Positions 1-12,315 of a DNA stretch of 64,000 nucleotides are shown here, one piece after another. The translations under genes were made by a program, and so were the position numbers. Source of the stretch: Cryptomeria japonica (Eukaryota > Streptophyta > Pinopsida > Cupressales > Cupressaceae); NCBI RefSeq assembly GCF_030272615.1, contig NC_081412.1, positions 544,904,370 to 544,968,369 on the forward strand. Direction: 5' to 3'. The stretch's first letter is position 1. Each line of letters starts with the position of its first letter. The notes beneath the pieces are model-generated. The model was given only the letters and a program-made list of their open reading frames with translations. It was not told where the DNA came from and searched no databases.

Positions 1-3000
1 TCTTTTGTTTTGTGCTGCTCAACTGGGAGGAATGGATTGTTCACCGATAAATATAGGTGCTATAATGGTGTTGGACACACGTACAGGAAAAATAGCCAAG
101 ACTGCTATTGAATTGGCGGTTGAAGACGTAAACCAAAACACCAGCATTCTGAAGGACACGGTCCTCAATATTGATATAAGAGACTCCAGACAAGATGCAC
201 TCATAGGCGCTTCTGCAGGTAACAACACGTACTCTGTCCACCATAATAGTATCTTTCAACGTCTGTATATGTTTATTAATGCTCTCTCTTTCTGCTCATT
301 TTTTGCGAATAAAACAGAGAACTTATGTGCTGCCTTGAATTGAGCATTACAGCGTTGGAACTTCTAAGAAAAGGATGTGTGAGCATAGTCGGCCCACAAA
401 CGTCCGCGGTAGCGGAGTTCGTGGCTTATCTGGGCGTTGCAGCGCACGTTCCAATTGTGACGTTTGGTGCAACGAATCCCTCTCTCTCCATTCATCGATA
501 TCCTTACTTCATTCGTATGGTACCCAGTGATAAAATGCCAATGAGGGCAACCTCAAAGCTGATAGAGAAGTATAGATGGAGGGAAGTGGCGCTAGTATAT
601 GTAGATGATGATTTGGGAAGAGGGCCATCCCCGCCTTAAACGATGCCTTGCGAGATGTGGAGGCAAAAATTGTTTTGAAAGCCGCAGTGCCTCCCCAGGC
701 TAACGTCTCTTCAATAAGGAGGCTTATTCGGGATAAGCTGATGGGCCTGGAGTCGCGAGTATTCATCGTGCACATGCATGCTGATTTAGCTCTAATCCTG
801 TTTTCCGAGGCGTCTATATTAAGAATGATAAGTAATGAGTATGTATGGATCATTACCGATGTAATTGCCAATCTAATAGATTCCTTCAACGCTACTTCTC
901 TCCTCTCCATGAATGGTGTGCTGGGGATTAAAAGAAAACTCAAAGAAACGGACCAGCTAAGGCAGAATGAATTTTCTCAAGCATGGAAGCAGCGGTTTAG
1001 AGCCCAGAATCCTACAATGCCAAGCCTGGAATTAAATTCCCGCGCACTTGTTGCATATGATACAGTATGGGCGATTGCTTTCGCAATCGATCGTCTTCTG
1101 CGTAAGGAATCGTTTAATAGTGATTTCTCCGCGGCCTCTACCAGCAACAAGATTTTAAATTTCAAGGTTTTTGATGGTGGAGAGGATTTGCTTAATCAGA
1201 TCCTACAGACAAACTTTGTTGGCCTTACTGGTCCTGTTCGAATAAGTCGTCAAAAGGGAGAAGCTTTGGAGTGCTCATATGACATAATAAATGTGGTTGG
1301 AAATAGTTATAACGTAGTTGGTTCCTGGACAGAAAAGGGCCTGAATATATCTTCGAAACAAGTTGTTCAATGGGGCGGGGGATCAACGTCAAAGACACCA
1401 CGTGGGTGGGTGAAACCTGTGCCAAGCAAGAAACTTAAAATAGCGGTGCCTTGGGAAAGAGGGTTTACAAAATTCGTCAGCGTAAAACCAGTTCATGGCA
1501 AAGTAGGTCCACAAAACCAGACTTATGAGATTACAGGATTCTGTATTGATGTGTTCAAATCGGTGCTCAGAAGACTGGATTATGAATTGGCCTATGAATT
1601 GATATCTTATGGAACTGGCAATGTCACTGCGGGCTACTATGATGACGTCGTCTACCAGGTCTATCTCCAGGTCAGTTAAATTCTCTTCATTTCTGCATTG
1701 TAAATCTATATTTCCAACTGACCCACTGAAATAATATGTGAAAACCCGAGACAGAAATTCGATGCGGTTGTGGGAGATATGACGGTGCTTGCAAATCGTA
1801 GCAAGTATGTGGATTTCACACAGCCGTATACGGAGTCGGGTCTTATAATGATGGTAGCACTTTCAGACACGCTATCAAGTGACCCCTGGGCCTTCCCGCG
1901 TCCCTTTAGCCCAGCCATGTGGATAACTACTGTTTCATTTTTCATATTCACGGGAGCTGCTGTTTGGTGTCTAGAGCACAGACTAAATAGGCAATTTAGA
2001 GGGAAGCCTTGGGAACAAGTCTTGACATTCATCTGGTACTTCTCCTGCTCACTCTCTCTTTGTCTCTAATTCTATGGCATTATTCATGCCATTAGTTCCT
2101 GTAATAGTTAAATATCGATTTATAGCATTTTATTGATGGTAAAGCTTAAACAGTTGCAGCTTCTAGTGAATGTATTCACAGTTATGTAGAGAGAAACCAC
2201 CCATGTGGTTAATTTAGATAGCATTTCTTAAATAAAATTCATACATATTTGAACTAGATAATTAAGCCTCATCAAATATTTATTTACTAATTTATAATTC
2301 CCAATTTCTGATTCAATTACTTGGTCTTTAATATGCAGGTTTTCCTTTTCCACACTCTTCGCAACTCAAAGTAACAAGATTTTAATTCCTCTCTTTTAAT
2401 TACAATTGCTTAAAGTATTGTGCAATTTACATCGCTTAAAAATCTAAAATTGATTTTGTGGATTGCGCAGGGGAGAGGATTGTAAGTGGTCTCGGTAAAG
2501 CAGTGGTGATAATTTGGCTTTTTGTAGCTTTTGTGTTAGTGTCTAGTTACACCGCCAGCCTCTCGTCGATGCTTACAGAGAGAGAAGTTGTACCAAAAGT
2601 TCAGAGCCTTGAATCTCTCATCACCCAAAATTTGCCAATCGGGTATCACCAGGGATCTTTCATAGACAAGTTTTTGGTACAACAGCTGGGTGTGAATAAA
2701 AGCGCACTTCGCCCATATTCATCTGCACAAGAGTCCGCCGATGCACTGAAGAAGGGACCCAATAACGGAGGGCTGGCTGCCATATTTGAACGGGCGCAGA
2801 CTATTCCCCAAAACGTAATTTTGTCAACAGGATGCAACGACTATGTGAAACTTGGTCCCAAGTACAAAACGGGAGGCTCCGCATTTGTAAGTCTAGAAAC
2901 TTTCCTATAATCGTAAACTCGTTTAATTCACAAATTATATGATTGATTCAAATTGTATGTGCAGGTGTTCCCAAAGGGGTCTCCGTTGGTTTTAGACATT

Positions 3001-3399
3001 TCCAAGGCTATATTAAATCTTTCAGAAAGCAAAGAGATGCAAGAAATTCTGAAGAGGTGGTTCAATTCAAGTGAAAGCAAATGCAGCGTGGAATCTGGCG
3101 GAGTCGAATCGAACAAAATGAGCATCAAAAACTTTTGGGGCATATTTCTTTTAACAGGATGTGTATCATTTCTCACCCTTGTCTACTATTTGTGTCGCCT
3201 GCTTTACCGATTTGTGCACAGAAATGAGAATTCAGTTCATGTTAAATCGGTTTCCACCCGATTGCGAACGTTCGCCAACTATGCAGACAAGAAGGAGATC
3301 CCAACACTAAAAAGAAAGAGATCTAAGACCGCCACTTTGTCATCGGGAACCGGCGCTTCCACTTCCTCTGAAATTCCTGTTACGTCCGGACAGATATGA
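1..3399 (+). CDS. GLR: Glutamate receptor-like channel (GLR), copy A, 5' end off the window, one apparent frameshift
   Basis: Plant GLRs are plasma- or endomembrane cation channels gated by amino acids. I read six exons: 1-218 (runs off the left edge), 353-1670, 1755-2035, 2339-2370, 2471-2886 and 2965-3399, with stop TGA. All introns are GT-AG and phases agree (for example exon 3 ends ATCTG and exon 4 supplies the G of Trp). Exons 1-2 encode the amino-terminal receptor domain (VGPQTS, VTFGATNPSLS). The end of exon 2 and exon 3 encode the first ligand-binding half (VGDMTVLANRSKYVDFTQPY) and M1. Exon 4 encodes the pore (FSFSTLFATQ), exon 5 M3 with the SYTASL gate motif, and exon 6 M4 and a basic tail. 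Total length of about 900 residues suits the family. One base appears missing near 622-625, so the frame shifts within exon 2; either a young pseudogene or a sequence error. The family call is firm, functionality is not. Confidence 0.85.
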
Positions 3400-3952
3400 C
3401 CTGCTATTCAAGATTCTGTAGCTAATCTACTAGACCTAAGCAGGTTTTCTAAATATATGTGGATTAATTATGGTTATCTAAGAGATGCATGAGTCTCACC
3501 GCCATGCAATTCACGACCAGTTTTTTGTAGACTCGTCTTAAATGCAAAGTGTGCACAGTTCTTTTTAAGACTAATTTTAGATGAACTTTGCATGAAAGTG
3601 TTTTGTAATATTTTATTAGTAAATGATGAACAGCTTTTTAGTTTTAAATTGCTACATGTGGACTATTTTATGGATGCAACCTTAAAAATAAAGCAGAAAA
3701 AAAACAGGGTAAATCACTCAGCTAGTGTGATGTTTTGAAAATCTCTATGTTTTAAACTATGTTGTGAGCTATTCCTTTTTGGAAACGTAAGTCAATTTTT
3801 CTTAATATTATATCTGTTTTCTTTTGTTTGTTTTTTTTGTAGCTGATTAAGAAATAACATATGTTTCTCGAATTTTTATTTGGTATCAATTCAAGTGTCT
3901 TTTTTTTGGTTTTTTTTTTTCAATTATTTAATCGTTGAGATCTCCCTATCCA
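3400..3952. other. GLR copy A 3' flank, no further gene seen
   Basis: This stretch follows the GLR stop codon and should contain its 3' UTR; AATAAA-like strings occur near 3685. It is AT-rich with runs of T near 3825-3925. I see no coding signal. Confidence 0.5.
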
Positions 3953-6062
3953 TCATGTTAAGTTTTAATTCTTTGCTCATTCCAGCAATTAATGGAAATG
4001 ATTATGATTATTGATGCATCAAGATGATGACTCTTTTAACATGTAGAGTTATAAGAGATTGTACAAATAAGTAATGAAGAGCTTGTTGATTGTACCACTT
4101 TTGTAGCCAATGATACAACAACTAAGAAGGGAACTATAAAGAAGAATGCTTAAGTTTTATTTTATATTCAAATAGCTCGAGATAAGAGCTTATTTTAAAG
4201 AGTTATTGGTGCAAAGATGGGCAAAGACCCTACAAGAAGCTTACCAATGCAATGATCAAGTTAAAGTTGTTAAACCACAAACAGAGAAAAAAGAAATTGA
4301 AGATGCAAAAAAATTGACGTGTGAGTCACTATTGTGAAAGTAAAAAATGTGGTCAATAAGATGGCTACTCAAGGAGAAATTGTGAACAAAGATAATGTGA
4401 TGAAATTATATTGAGGTCTTTAAAACAAAGGCAAAACAATGTTGTTATATTCATTGAAGAAAGAAATGATTTGACTATCCTCTATATTTATCACCTAGTT
4501 GGATCTCTTATGTCTCACATGAAGGAAGAATGAGAGATTCTATTAGAGTAAGTAATTAGAACTTTTTTATTAAAATTATAAATTAAGAAGAATGAAGTTA
4601 CTAGAAGGTCAAGGTAGAGGTCAAAATACAAATTATTCATAAAGAAATACAAGCAGAAGAGATGGATAAAGAAGAAGAGGTAAAGGTAGATTTGATGAGA
4701 TAAATATTGTGTTATCATTGTAATAGATATGATCACTTTGGAAGGGGTTGTAGATTAAAAGAAAGTAATAGCAACAAAAAGTATACTCGAGAGGGTGATG
4801 ACACTTCTCCAAATTATTTAGTTTTAACTTTTGGCAAAGCTAAAAATATTTGGTATTTAGATATAAAGTGTTCTAAATAAATCAATAAATAATTATCTTT
4901 TTTATACAATAGATGAAAGTTTCAATTTCAAAATCAAGCTTGACATTAAAAAACTTTGGAGGTTTTTGTAGAAGAAGCTATGAAATTCCATGCTCAATAA
5001 GGTATGAAAAGTGTTATTAAAATTATTACACTCAACAACTAATGAATAAGTTTATAAGTGTTGAATAATTATGTGAGAAGAAATATAAAGTGTTTTACAA
5101 ATCAACAATATAAGATTTATGATAATAATGAAGGCAATATGGTGGTTATAGTTGTTTCTAAGTTAAAGAAAAGAATTTTTCTTATTAAAGTTTGGAGAAT
5201 AGAATGGTGGTCTTTCCAATATGGCATATGAGGAAAAAATTTGGTCATGGCATCTCATATACATAGATGCTTCAATTTTTATAGTTTGAATGTTCTAACA
5301 TCAAAAGAATTAGTTTAAGGTTAGCCTAAGGTTCAAGAAAATAAGAATGGTTGTGAATGATGTGCTACAAGAGAAAGTGGAAGAGAGATGTATTTTAAAA
5401 AGGAAATCATTAGAGGTCCTATTACCCAACTTAGTTAGTTCACCAAAATATTTCACAGGTTCTAGCCAAATAAAATATTTGGGTAAGTCATCATGTTTCA
5501 ATAATTTTATTTATAATTATTCACATAAGTATTAGGTTTATTTTTTTAAAAGAACAAATGAAACCTTCCATACATTCAAGATCTTTAAAACCCTTATGGA
5601 AATGAAAGAGGTTGCAAAATAAAATTCTTAAGGATTAATCATGAAAAAAAAAAAAAAATCAATATTTTTTCAAAATTTTTATGATATGAATGGCATCACA
5701 AAAAAACGTCAATATTTACACACTTCAAAAAATAAGTAGCTGAAGGGAAAAACCATGCAGTGGTGGAAATGGTGAGTATGTTACAAACCAAGGATTTAAG
5801 TTTTTTGGGGGGTGATACAATTGGTACAATGGTGTACATTCTCAATAAAAAGACTAGTAGTGAACTTGACATGATGACTCCTTATATAGTATTTTATTAG
5901 AAAAAGACTTATATTTATCATTTTAGACTTTTTTAGTTGTTTGGCCTATGCTCATATAATTGATCAAAATAAAAAAGGTAAATCTAAAAAGTGAATCATG
6001 CATTTTCATTAGGTGTAGTTAACAATGTAAGGTTTACAAGATGTACAATCCTCTCACTAATA
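3953..6062 (+). mobile_element. Heavily decayed Ty1/copia internal region (gag to integrase)
   Basis: The stretch follows, in the same order, the coding region of the copia element at 61135-64000. The segment near 3978-4030 matches that element's gag start (IPEF..NDYDY region), 4310-4400 matches the middle of gag, 4706-4760 encodes a zinc knuckle CYHCNRYDHFGRGC, and about 5210-6060 follows the pre-integrase and integrase region down to a PLTN-like tail. Every frame is broken by stops and indels and no reverse transcriptase part or LTR is seen. It is an old fragment of the same or a close family, lying 550 bp downstream of GLR copy A. Confidence 0.75.
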
Positions 6063-9000
6063 GAATCATTTTTTATTAAGGCAAGTAGGGGAAGGGCCCC
6101 CAATAATATAGTTCTTTACATAGACAATCAAAACACAACCAGAAGGCTTGGAGACCAAGCCAATGAACAAACCTAGAAACTAACTATAACAATCATAGAT
6201 AAAAAGATTATTATCCAAAACTAGATTGTTTATAAATAGTAGCTTAAGAAACAACATCTAACATAGTTAAAGCATAAACAAAATCATATAAAAAGAGCAC
6301 AATGGACTCTAATAAATTGAGTCATAGTATTTGACTAGTTTGTCTAGTGCCACCTTACATCTAGTAGCAATTGTGGTCTCCATGTCTTTCCCCTGGTCAA
6401 TGACTCTATCCTTCTTCTCTCTTTTTTATCTTTTCTCCATTTTTCAACATAACATAATCACTCAAATAACAATTTTGCACATAAGGGTATTATTAATCCT
6501 TACAATTTGTTACATGACCCTTTTTCAGTGAGGCAAATGCTTGGGAATTATTCTAATTATCAATCCTATCGCTAAGATCTTCTAAATTTGTGGAGATAAC
6601 CTTCCAATTCTATTCTTTGTTTGTCATCCTTTTCTCTTTAGTATCTTCTTCCCCCTCCTCACCATTGTTATTGGGCATATTGAGATCTTCTAAGACAACT
6701 CCAAAGGGGGTGTTATAAGGTGGGAATAGTATAAAGAGTCCATTGGGGTTTTATCAAGTGGCTTCCCCATAGTCTCTTCACTTTCTTCTTCATTGGAAGA
6801 GGGGCCCTCACAATTCTTGTCTTTCACTTCCTCAAGGCAACTTTCTTAAATAGCCAAAGAAATCTTAACAACCATTGTCATATTGAAAAGCCTCATAGAT
6901 CTACTTTCCCCTAAAGACATAGTTGTCTCCTCTTCGATATTTTCTTTCTCAAAAATATCTATAGTAAGGAAGAATGAAAAAACACTGAGTCACTTTCCCA
7001 TTATCCAAATTTGTATTTTTGTTACTAAAAGAAGAGTTGGCCACATTTTTACTTTTAATTTGAGGGGCTTGCAATGGTTTATTAGGGCCCAATTCTGCTA
7101 TTAGGTGGGTTTTTAAAGAACCAAGATCAACTATTTATTTTTATGAGGGCCCAATAGGGGTTTATTCACAAATTTGGCCTGGAGGAAGTTATAATATCAT
7201 TAGCAAAGGCAATATGTTTTTTACTACTCTACTGTAGGGAGAGTTAGGTTTTAATGAGGCGTTGATTTTTTTTTTGTAGGCATAGGGCTGAGTGGAGGAG
7301 TACCAACCAAACAAAAATTATAGAGAATATACATTAGCCCCTGATGGAGTGGTGCATAAGCCCCTTCAACAACACACTTTTGCATGCAAGGAAAAAAATG
7401 GAAAACTAATCAACAGAATGTGGACTAAACAATTTAAGGGTGAAAAATGGTGGCTATTGATAGTGGAAAACCTACCTTCTAGACTAAATTATTTGATAAT
7501 GTGGTAGCTCAAAAACCCTCATGACACTAGCAACCTTCTGGACCCATTTTTGTCTCACTCTAGTTATTAAACATCCTCCAAGAATAGTTTGATGCCTTCC
7601 TCATAGGCATGCTTCTGACTTAAACGTGAGTCTTCTTCCCCTTATAGATGAAGGATATAAATTGCCTAATTAGCTTATCAAAGACTTCTATTCTCACATC
7701 ACCCACTTACACCTTTCCATCCTTTCAACTATACATAAGTTATGAAAAAATCTCTTCATCTTTCCCCTTCATTGCCTTGAAGAATAGAATGAGTCCACCC
7801 CTCTTGCAAATCTTCCACACCTCAACAAATTTTTTTAATAAAATAGTAACTAGAAAGAGTCATTACTAGGAACTAGGATAGAAAGGAAACGAAAAAAATA
7901 AATTTTAGTGTTGATTATGTTGACATAAACTCACTATATTACATTGTTTTATGTGGTTTGGTTGCAAAGGTTCGGTTATAAAATCATTTCCTTTGAACTA
8001 TTTCCTCCTTGTTTAAAATCTTTGCAAAGCATCTAATATGAATCAATAAGATCATGTTCTATTTTGGTTTTTCCATTTACGCTCATATATTGTATCAGAG
8101 CAATTGATAATCCTATGCTTGTGAATAAGGTGCTTCGGGCTTTTTGAATTTACCATGCAGCTTTTTTACTATGGAGAATGGCGTACTGGAAGACATATAT
8201 GGACTATGGATAGCACTCCAGTTTTAATTATTTGCCACCATTGTGAAATTAGTTACACAACTAATTTGCAAATTTAGTGGATAATAGAACCAAGATTGCA
8301 GAATTACCTTCGTTGTTGCAGTACAGACTTCTCTCTTAGTTCATCTTAACGTATTTTAGCTATCTTCATGGAATCTGAACATTTCTAATAATGAAAATAC
8401 AACTATTCATTTTGCATGAAGAGTTCGCAAGGCACATTGAGGAAACAAGAAACACGAAATAATAAAGAGCATGTGATGGGCATGAACATTCTGGTTAAAA
8501 GATTGCATTTGGCATTGTAGGTGTTGGCATCCAGATTTTCATACTGCAATTCATTGGTGATATTGTAATGTGAAAGGCACATTTTAAAAAAAATTTAAGA
8601 TCTTTTAAAGTTTCTTGTGGTGGAAACTAAATATGTTGAATGTTGAGTATAAAGAGAAGGCGTGAGGAAATTTTTAACTGCTACAAGCAATATTTTCTTC
8701 ACCTTATTTCACGTGTTTTGAAGGAAAGATGCAATTGGTGCAGAGAAAAATATGAAAGCATAGAAAAGGTTTGTGGAAGACTTCCTATGTGAGATAGAGC
8801 GGTGAATTGAAGCAGAGAAGAAACAAATAGAAAAGAAAGAATCATTTTGAGATATCAAGATATGCAAGGTCAAACTACCAGTAATCTTCATTGTGCATAA
8901 TTTTTTGTTTGCGATTTGCAGATGCAACTTCTGCTCAAAGATACTGAGAATGAGGCTTGGCAGTGTAGGTGGGCAGAGGCTAGAGAACGATAAAGATCAA
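6063..9000. other. Unassigned AT-rich intergenic stretch
   Basis: I find no gene here. Between about 6600 and 7900 the - strand shows short acidic and lysine-rich translations between stops, which might be a worn LINE-like or captured coding sequence, but nothing is diagnostic. Near 8091-8102 the string TGTATCAGAGCA resembles the initiator-Met primer-binding site TGGTATCAGAGC used by copia elements, with possible LTR-like sequence before it, yet no gag follows. Confidence 0.35.
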
Positions 9001-9440
9001 TGTGCTACACACGCACACAAAAGAATTGATTTGTATTGCACACACAAAAACTGATTTACGTCTACCTCATTTATAGAGGAATTTAGAAACCTATAGAAAA
9101 TTCTAGAAAAGAATTCATAACAAACTAGTTTTCATGGCTAAAAAGAAGGAAATAACTATAAGTTCAACTAATTATAAATGGTGGTAACTAATTATAAATG
9201 ATAATAACTAACTATAAATGGTGTTAACCAGCTATATTAGTAGTAGAAAGTACTAGAAACCTCTAACACTTCCCCTTAATTTCTACCACTAATTACATCA
9301 ATATTTACAATGTTCAAGATTCTTCTCAAATACTAAAATTGTTCTCGTGTTTTTGCCTTGGTGAATATATCTACAAGTTGCTCCTTGGACCTGCAATGTT
9401 GTAGTATGATCTCTCCATTGTTCACCAACTTCAAATTTAT
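9001..9440 (-). mobile_element. Copia element remnant: 3' LTR plus RNase H tail
   Basis: Read on the - strand, 9440-9280 encodes the end of a copia polyprotein (NNGEIILQHCRSKEQLVD, then IFTKAKT), the RNase H C-terminal signature. It is followed by a purine-rich polypurine tract (complement of CTTCCCCTT, 9269-9277) and then a sequence from 9268 to about 9001 that begins TG on the - strand and is the expected place of the 3' LTR. The rest of the element to the right is missing and replaced by simple-sequence DNA. Confidence 0.7.
9166..9225. repeat. 20-bp tandem repeat, three copies
   Basis: Three consecutive 20-bp units beginning AACTAATTATAAATG or AACTAACTATAAATG, inside the copia LTR remnant. 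Confidence 0.85.
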
Positions 9441-9760
9441 AATGCCAAAATAATTACAGAGTACAAAAAAAATTGATTATTGTTGATAATTATTCGAAAC
9501 CCCTTCATTATTTATCATTTTTTTATGGGTGGGCTATTAAATGGTGTCTCTCTATTTATAATGCCAAAATAATTATAGAGAATGCAAAAAAAATAATTAT
9601 TGTTCATTATTATTCTCTATTTCATTTCAATGGTCTATTACAGTTTAATAATGCCGAAATCCTTACAATATAATAATGTCGAAATCTCATAGAGAATGGC
9701 AAAAAAAAAAAGATTATCTATTTGTTTTAATCGAAACCCCATCATTATTTATCATTACAA
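9436..9760. repeat. Degenerate tandem repeat of about 100 bp
   Basis: The phrase TATAATGCCAAAATAATTA recurs near 9438 and 9557 with a weaker copy near 9650, each followed by an A-run, an ATTATTGTT-like stretch and a CATTATTTATCATT-like end. Copies are unequal and worn. Confidence 0.6.
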
Positions 9761-9798
9761 TAATTTGTATACCTGATACTGGCTATAAGGTTGTTGTC

Positions 9799-10150
<352 letters not shown>

Positions 10151-10339
10151 TGTTATTGTTGACATATAAAAACCTTCTCACATACACGTTATGGGCCACT
10201 TGGCATGAATCACCGCCAACTACATTGCCCTAAAAAATTGGGAAATGAAGATTTTTTGAGGCATTTTCATTGTTTGCTCTGTCTTCAATTTGTTAATATA
10301 CTCACTGCAAATAATATTATCAGGCTTACACTATATTAC

Positions 10340-10946
10340 TTCCAATAAATTTCATATGAGAAATACAACAACAACATTCAATTATTAGTCATTTGACAAA
10401 TGAATCTGCATCTTAATACAATATCAACAATATCTAATACAATATTGCATCTTAATACAATATCTGCTTTTAGTTCTCTCCTTGATATAAAATGTCTCAA
10501 GTTCTGTACCTATATGGTTATTGTCCATATACGCACACACACACACATATATACATGTATATTTACGTCTGTGAGTGTATATATATCCGTATATATATAC
10601 AACACCATTTTATTTTGTTCAAAGATGTTCAATGATGGATTTGTACTCATTGGTACCTACAGAAATTGATTTGTTTTTTCATCATTTATCTCAATGGCAT
10701 TTAGGGTTTCATTTCAATTATCTATCTCTGTATATATATTCATACATGCACACACAGTAGTATTTTTATTTTGTTGAAAGATGTTCAATGATGGAATTGT
10801 TCAGTAACTAATAGAATATCAACAATATCCAGTTTTCAATCACATCATAGTTACATATTTTACTCTTGCATCTCATGATTTTAGTTTGTCTACTTGCTAT
10901 ATACAGTTTCAATTTTTGTGCCTATATAGTTATTATCCATATCTAT

Positions 10947-11006
<60 letters not shown>

Positions 11007-11546
11007 GAATACATGAAGAAACACACACAATAACATAATATGTTATGTAGTGATGGCTATTTCGTGTTCTATGGCTAATGGTTATTGCCTATATAAATGT
11101 GTAAATGTATATGGACAATAACCATATAGCCACAAAACTTGTTGTAATCAACAACATATTCCTTATTCAAGGGTGCTCATTTAGATAGGTACACACTGAA
11201 TAACTAAATTTCTTTTGCAGTCAATGTTAAATGTTATAAATCTTTCAATTTAAATTATACTTTTCAGTAAACCAACATTTCTTTCAATGTAGTCATTGTA
11301 AATAATATTAACAGTCATATTGGATGTCCAATGATGGTTTATGCTCCTTCGTAGGTGCATTATGCTTTGTATATTGATGATTTCTTTGTATGTGGTTTAC
11401 AGTTTCATTTCAATGCTCTCTTACAGTTTAATGTGCCTATATGGTTATTGTTCACACACACACACAATAGCATTTTTTTTTGTTCAATGGTTTTCAATGA
11501 TGGATTTGTACTCATTGGTACATGCAGAAATGGATTTGCTTTTTAA
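10340..11546. repeat. Dispersed degenerate repeat unit carrying CA/TA tracts
   Basis: A unit with the order CCTATATGGTTATTGTCCATAT, a CA microsatellite, a T-rich stretch, then GTTCAATGATGGATTTGTAC recurs with anchors at about 10509, 10735, 10922 and 11434; the second half is seen at 10627, 10782 and 11494. An inverted copy of the first anchor sits at about 11109-11131. The unit at 10922 holds a pure (AC)26 run at 10949-11000. No coding sequence. Confidence 0.6.
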
Positions 11547-11797
11547 TCATTACAGTGTGAACTTGACTCCACTTTCTTTGCTTCATTATAGTGTAAACTT
11601 GACTCCAATTTATTTGCTTCATTATAGTGTGAACTTGACTCCAAATTATTTGCTTCATTATAGTATGAACTTGACTTATTATAGTGCCAACTTGACTCAA
11701 CTTTCTTTGCTTCATTATAATGTGAACTTGAGGGTTTATAGTGTGAACTTGACTCCAAATTATTTGCTTCATTATAGTGTGAACTTGACTCAATATA
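11547..11797. repeat. 36-bp minisatellite, about seven copies
   Basis: Units contain TGCTTCATTATAGTGTGAAC followed by TTGACTCCAAATTAT or variants; some copies are shortened. On the + strand the 36-bp period keeps a frame open with a repeated 12-residue phrase around HYSVNLTP. That frame has no credible gene context, so it is treated as a repeat only. Confidence 0.85.
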
Positions 11798-12315
11798 GAT
11801 GTTTTTTAATTTGTGATGCATTGAATTGTTGAACTGTTATGTTTTAGAGGCTGCAACCTCTATAAAGTTCTGCCTTCTTGTATCGTTTCTGCTGCTTACA
11901 ATAAAAACTCTATATTGAAGTAAATCATAATGTAATAGAAATTGAATAAATATAAATATGTCTGTATTGGAAATATTTTTGTTTGATGTAACAGCCTATT
12001 TTATTTGTTGTGTTTTCAAAAGTTACAAACAGAACAAGGAGACTGTTTTTTTAAGGTTGCAGCAATAAAATAATTCACATGAGCCAATTTAAAATCTAAA
12101 AGCTGCTCAAGTTTTAGTAATAAAATATTAGCAAAAAAATTCAGGCAAACTTGCATTTAAAGTCTTCAAAAGAACTTCGCATATAAAAGAAGTATTGAAA
12201 ATACTGCGCATGAATTGCATATAAAATGTGTTAAAATAGTATATGGGGCCACTTTACATATATTCCGAAAACCGGCATATTTCTCTAGATAAATTAGAGC
12301 ATCCTGAACAGTAGG
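11798..12315. other. Spacer between the minisatellite and GLR copy B, no gene seen
   Basis: AT-rich sequence. Its right end, about 12265-12315, still resembles the 3' flank of GLR copy A. No ORF or RNA gene is supported. Confidence 0.5.

Noticed and set aside
8091..8102. Copia primer-binding site
   Set aside because: One mismatch at a key base and no gag or matched LTR pair nearby; mentioned only as a trace.
11341..11832. 163-codon frame across the minisatellite
   Set aside because: The frame stays open only because the repeat period is 36 bp; no start context, homology or splice support.
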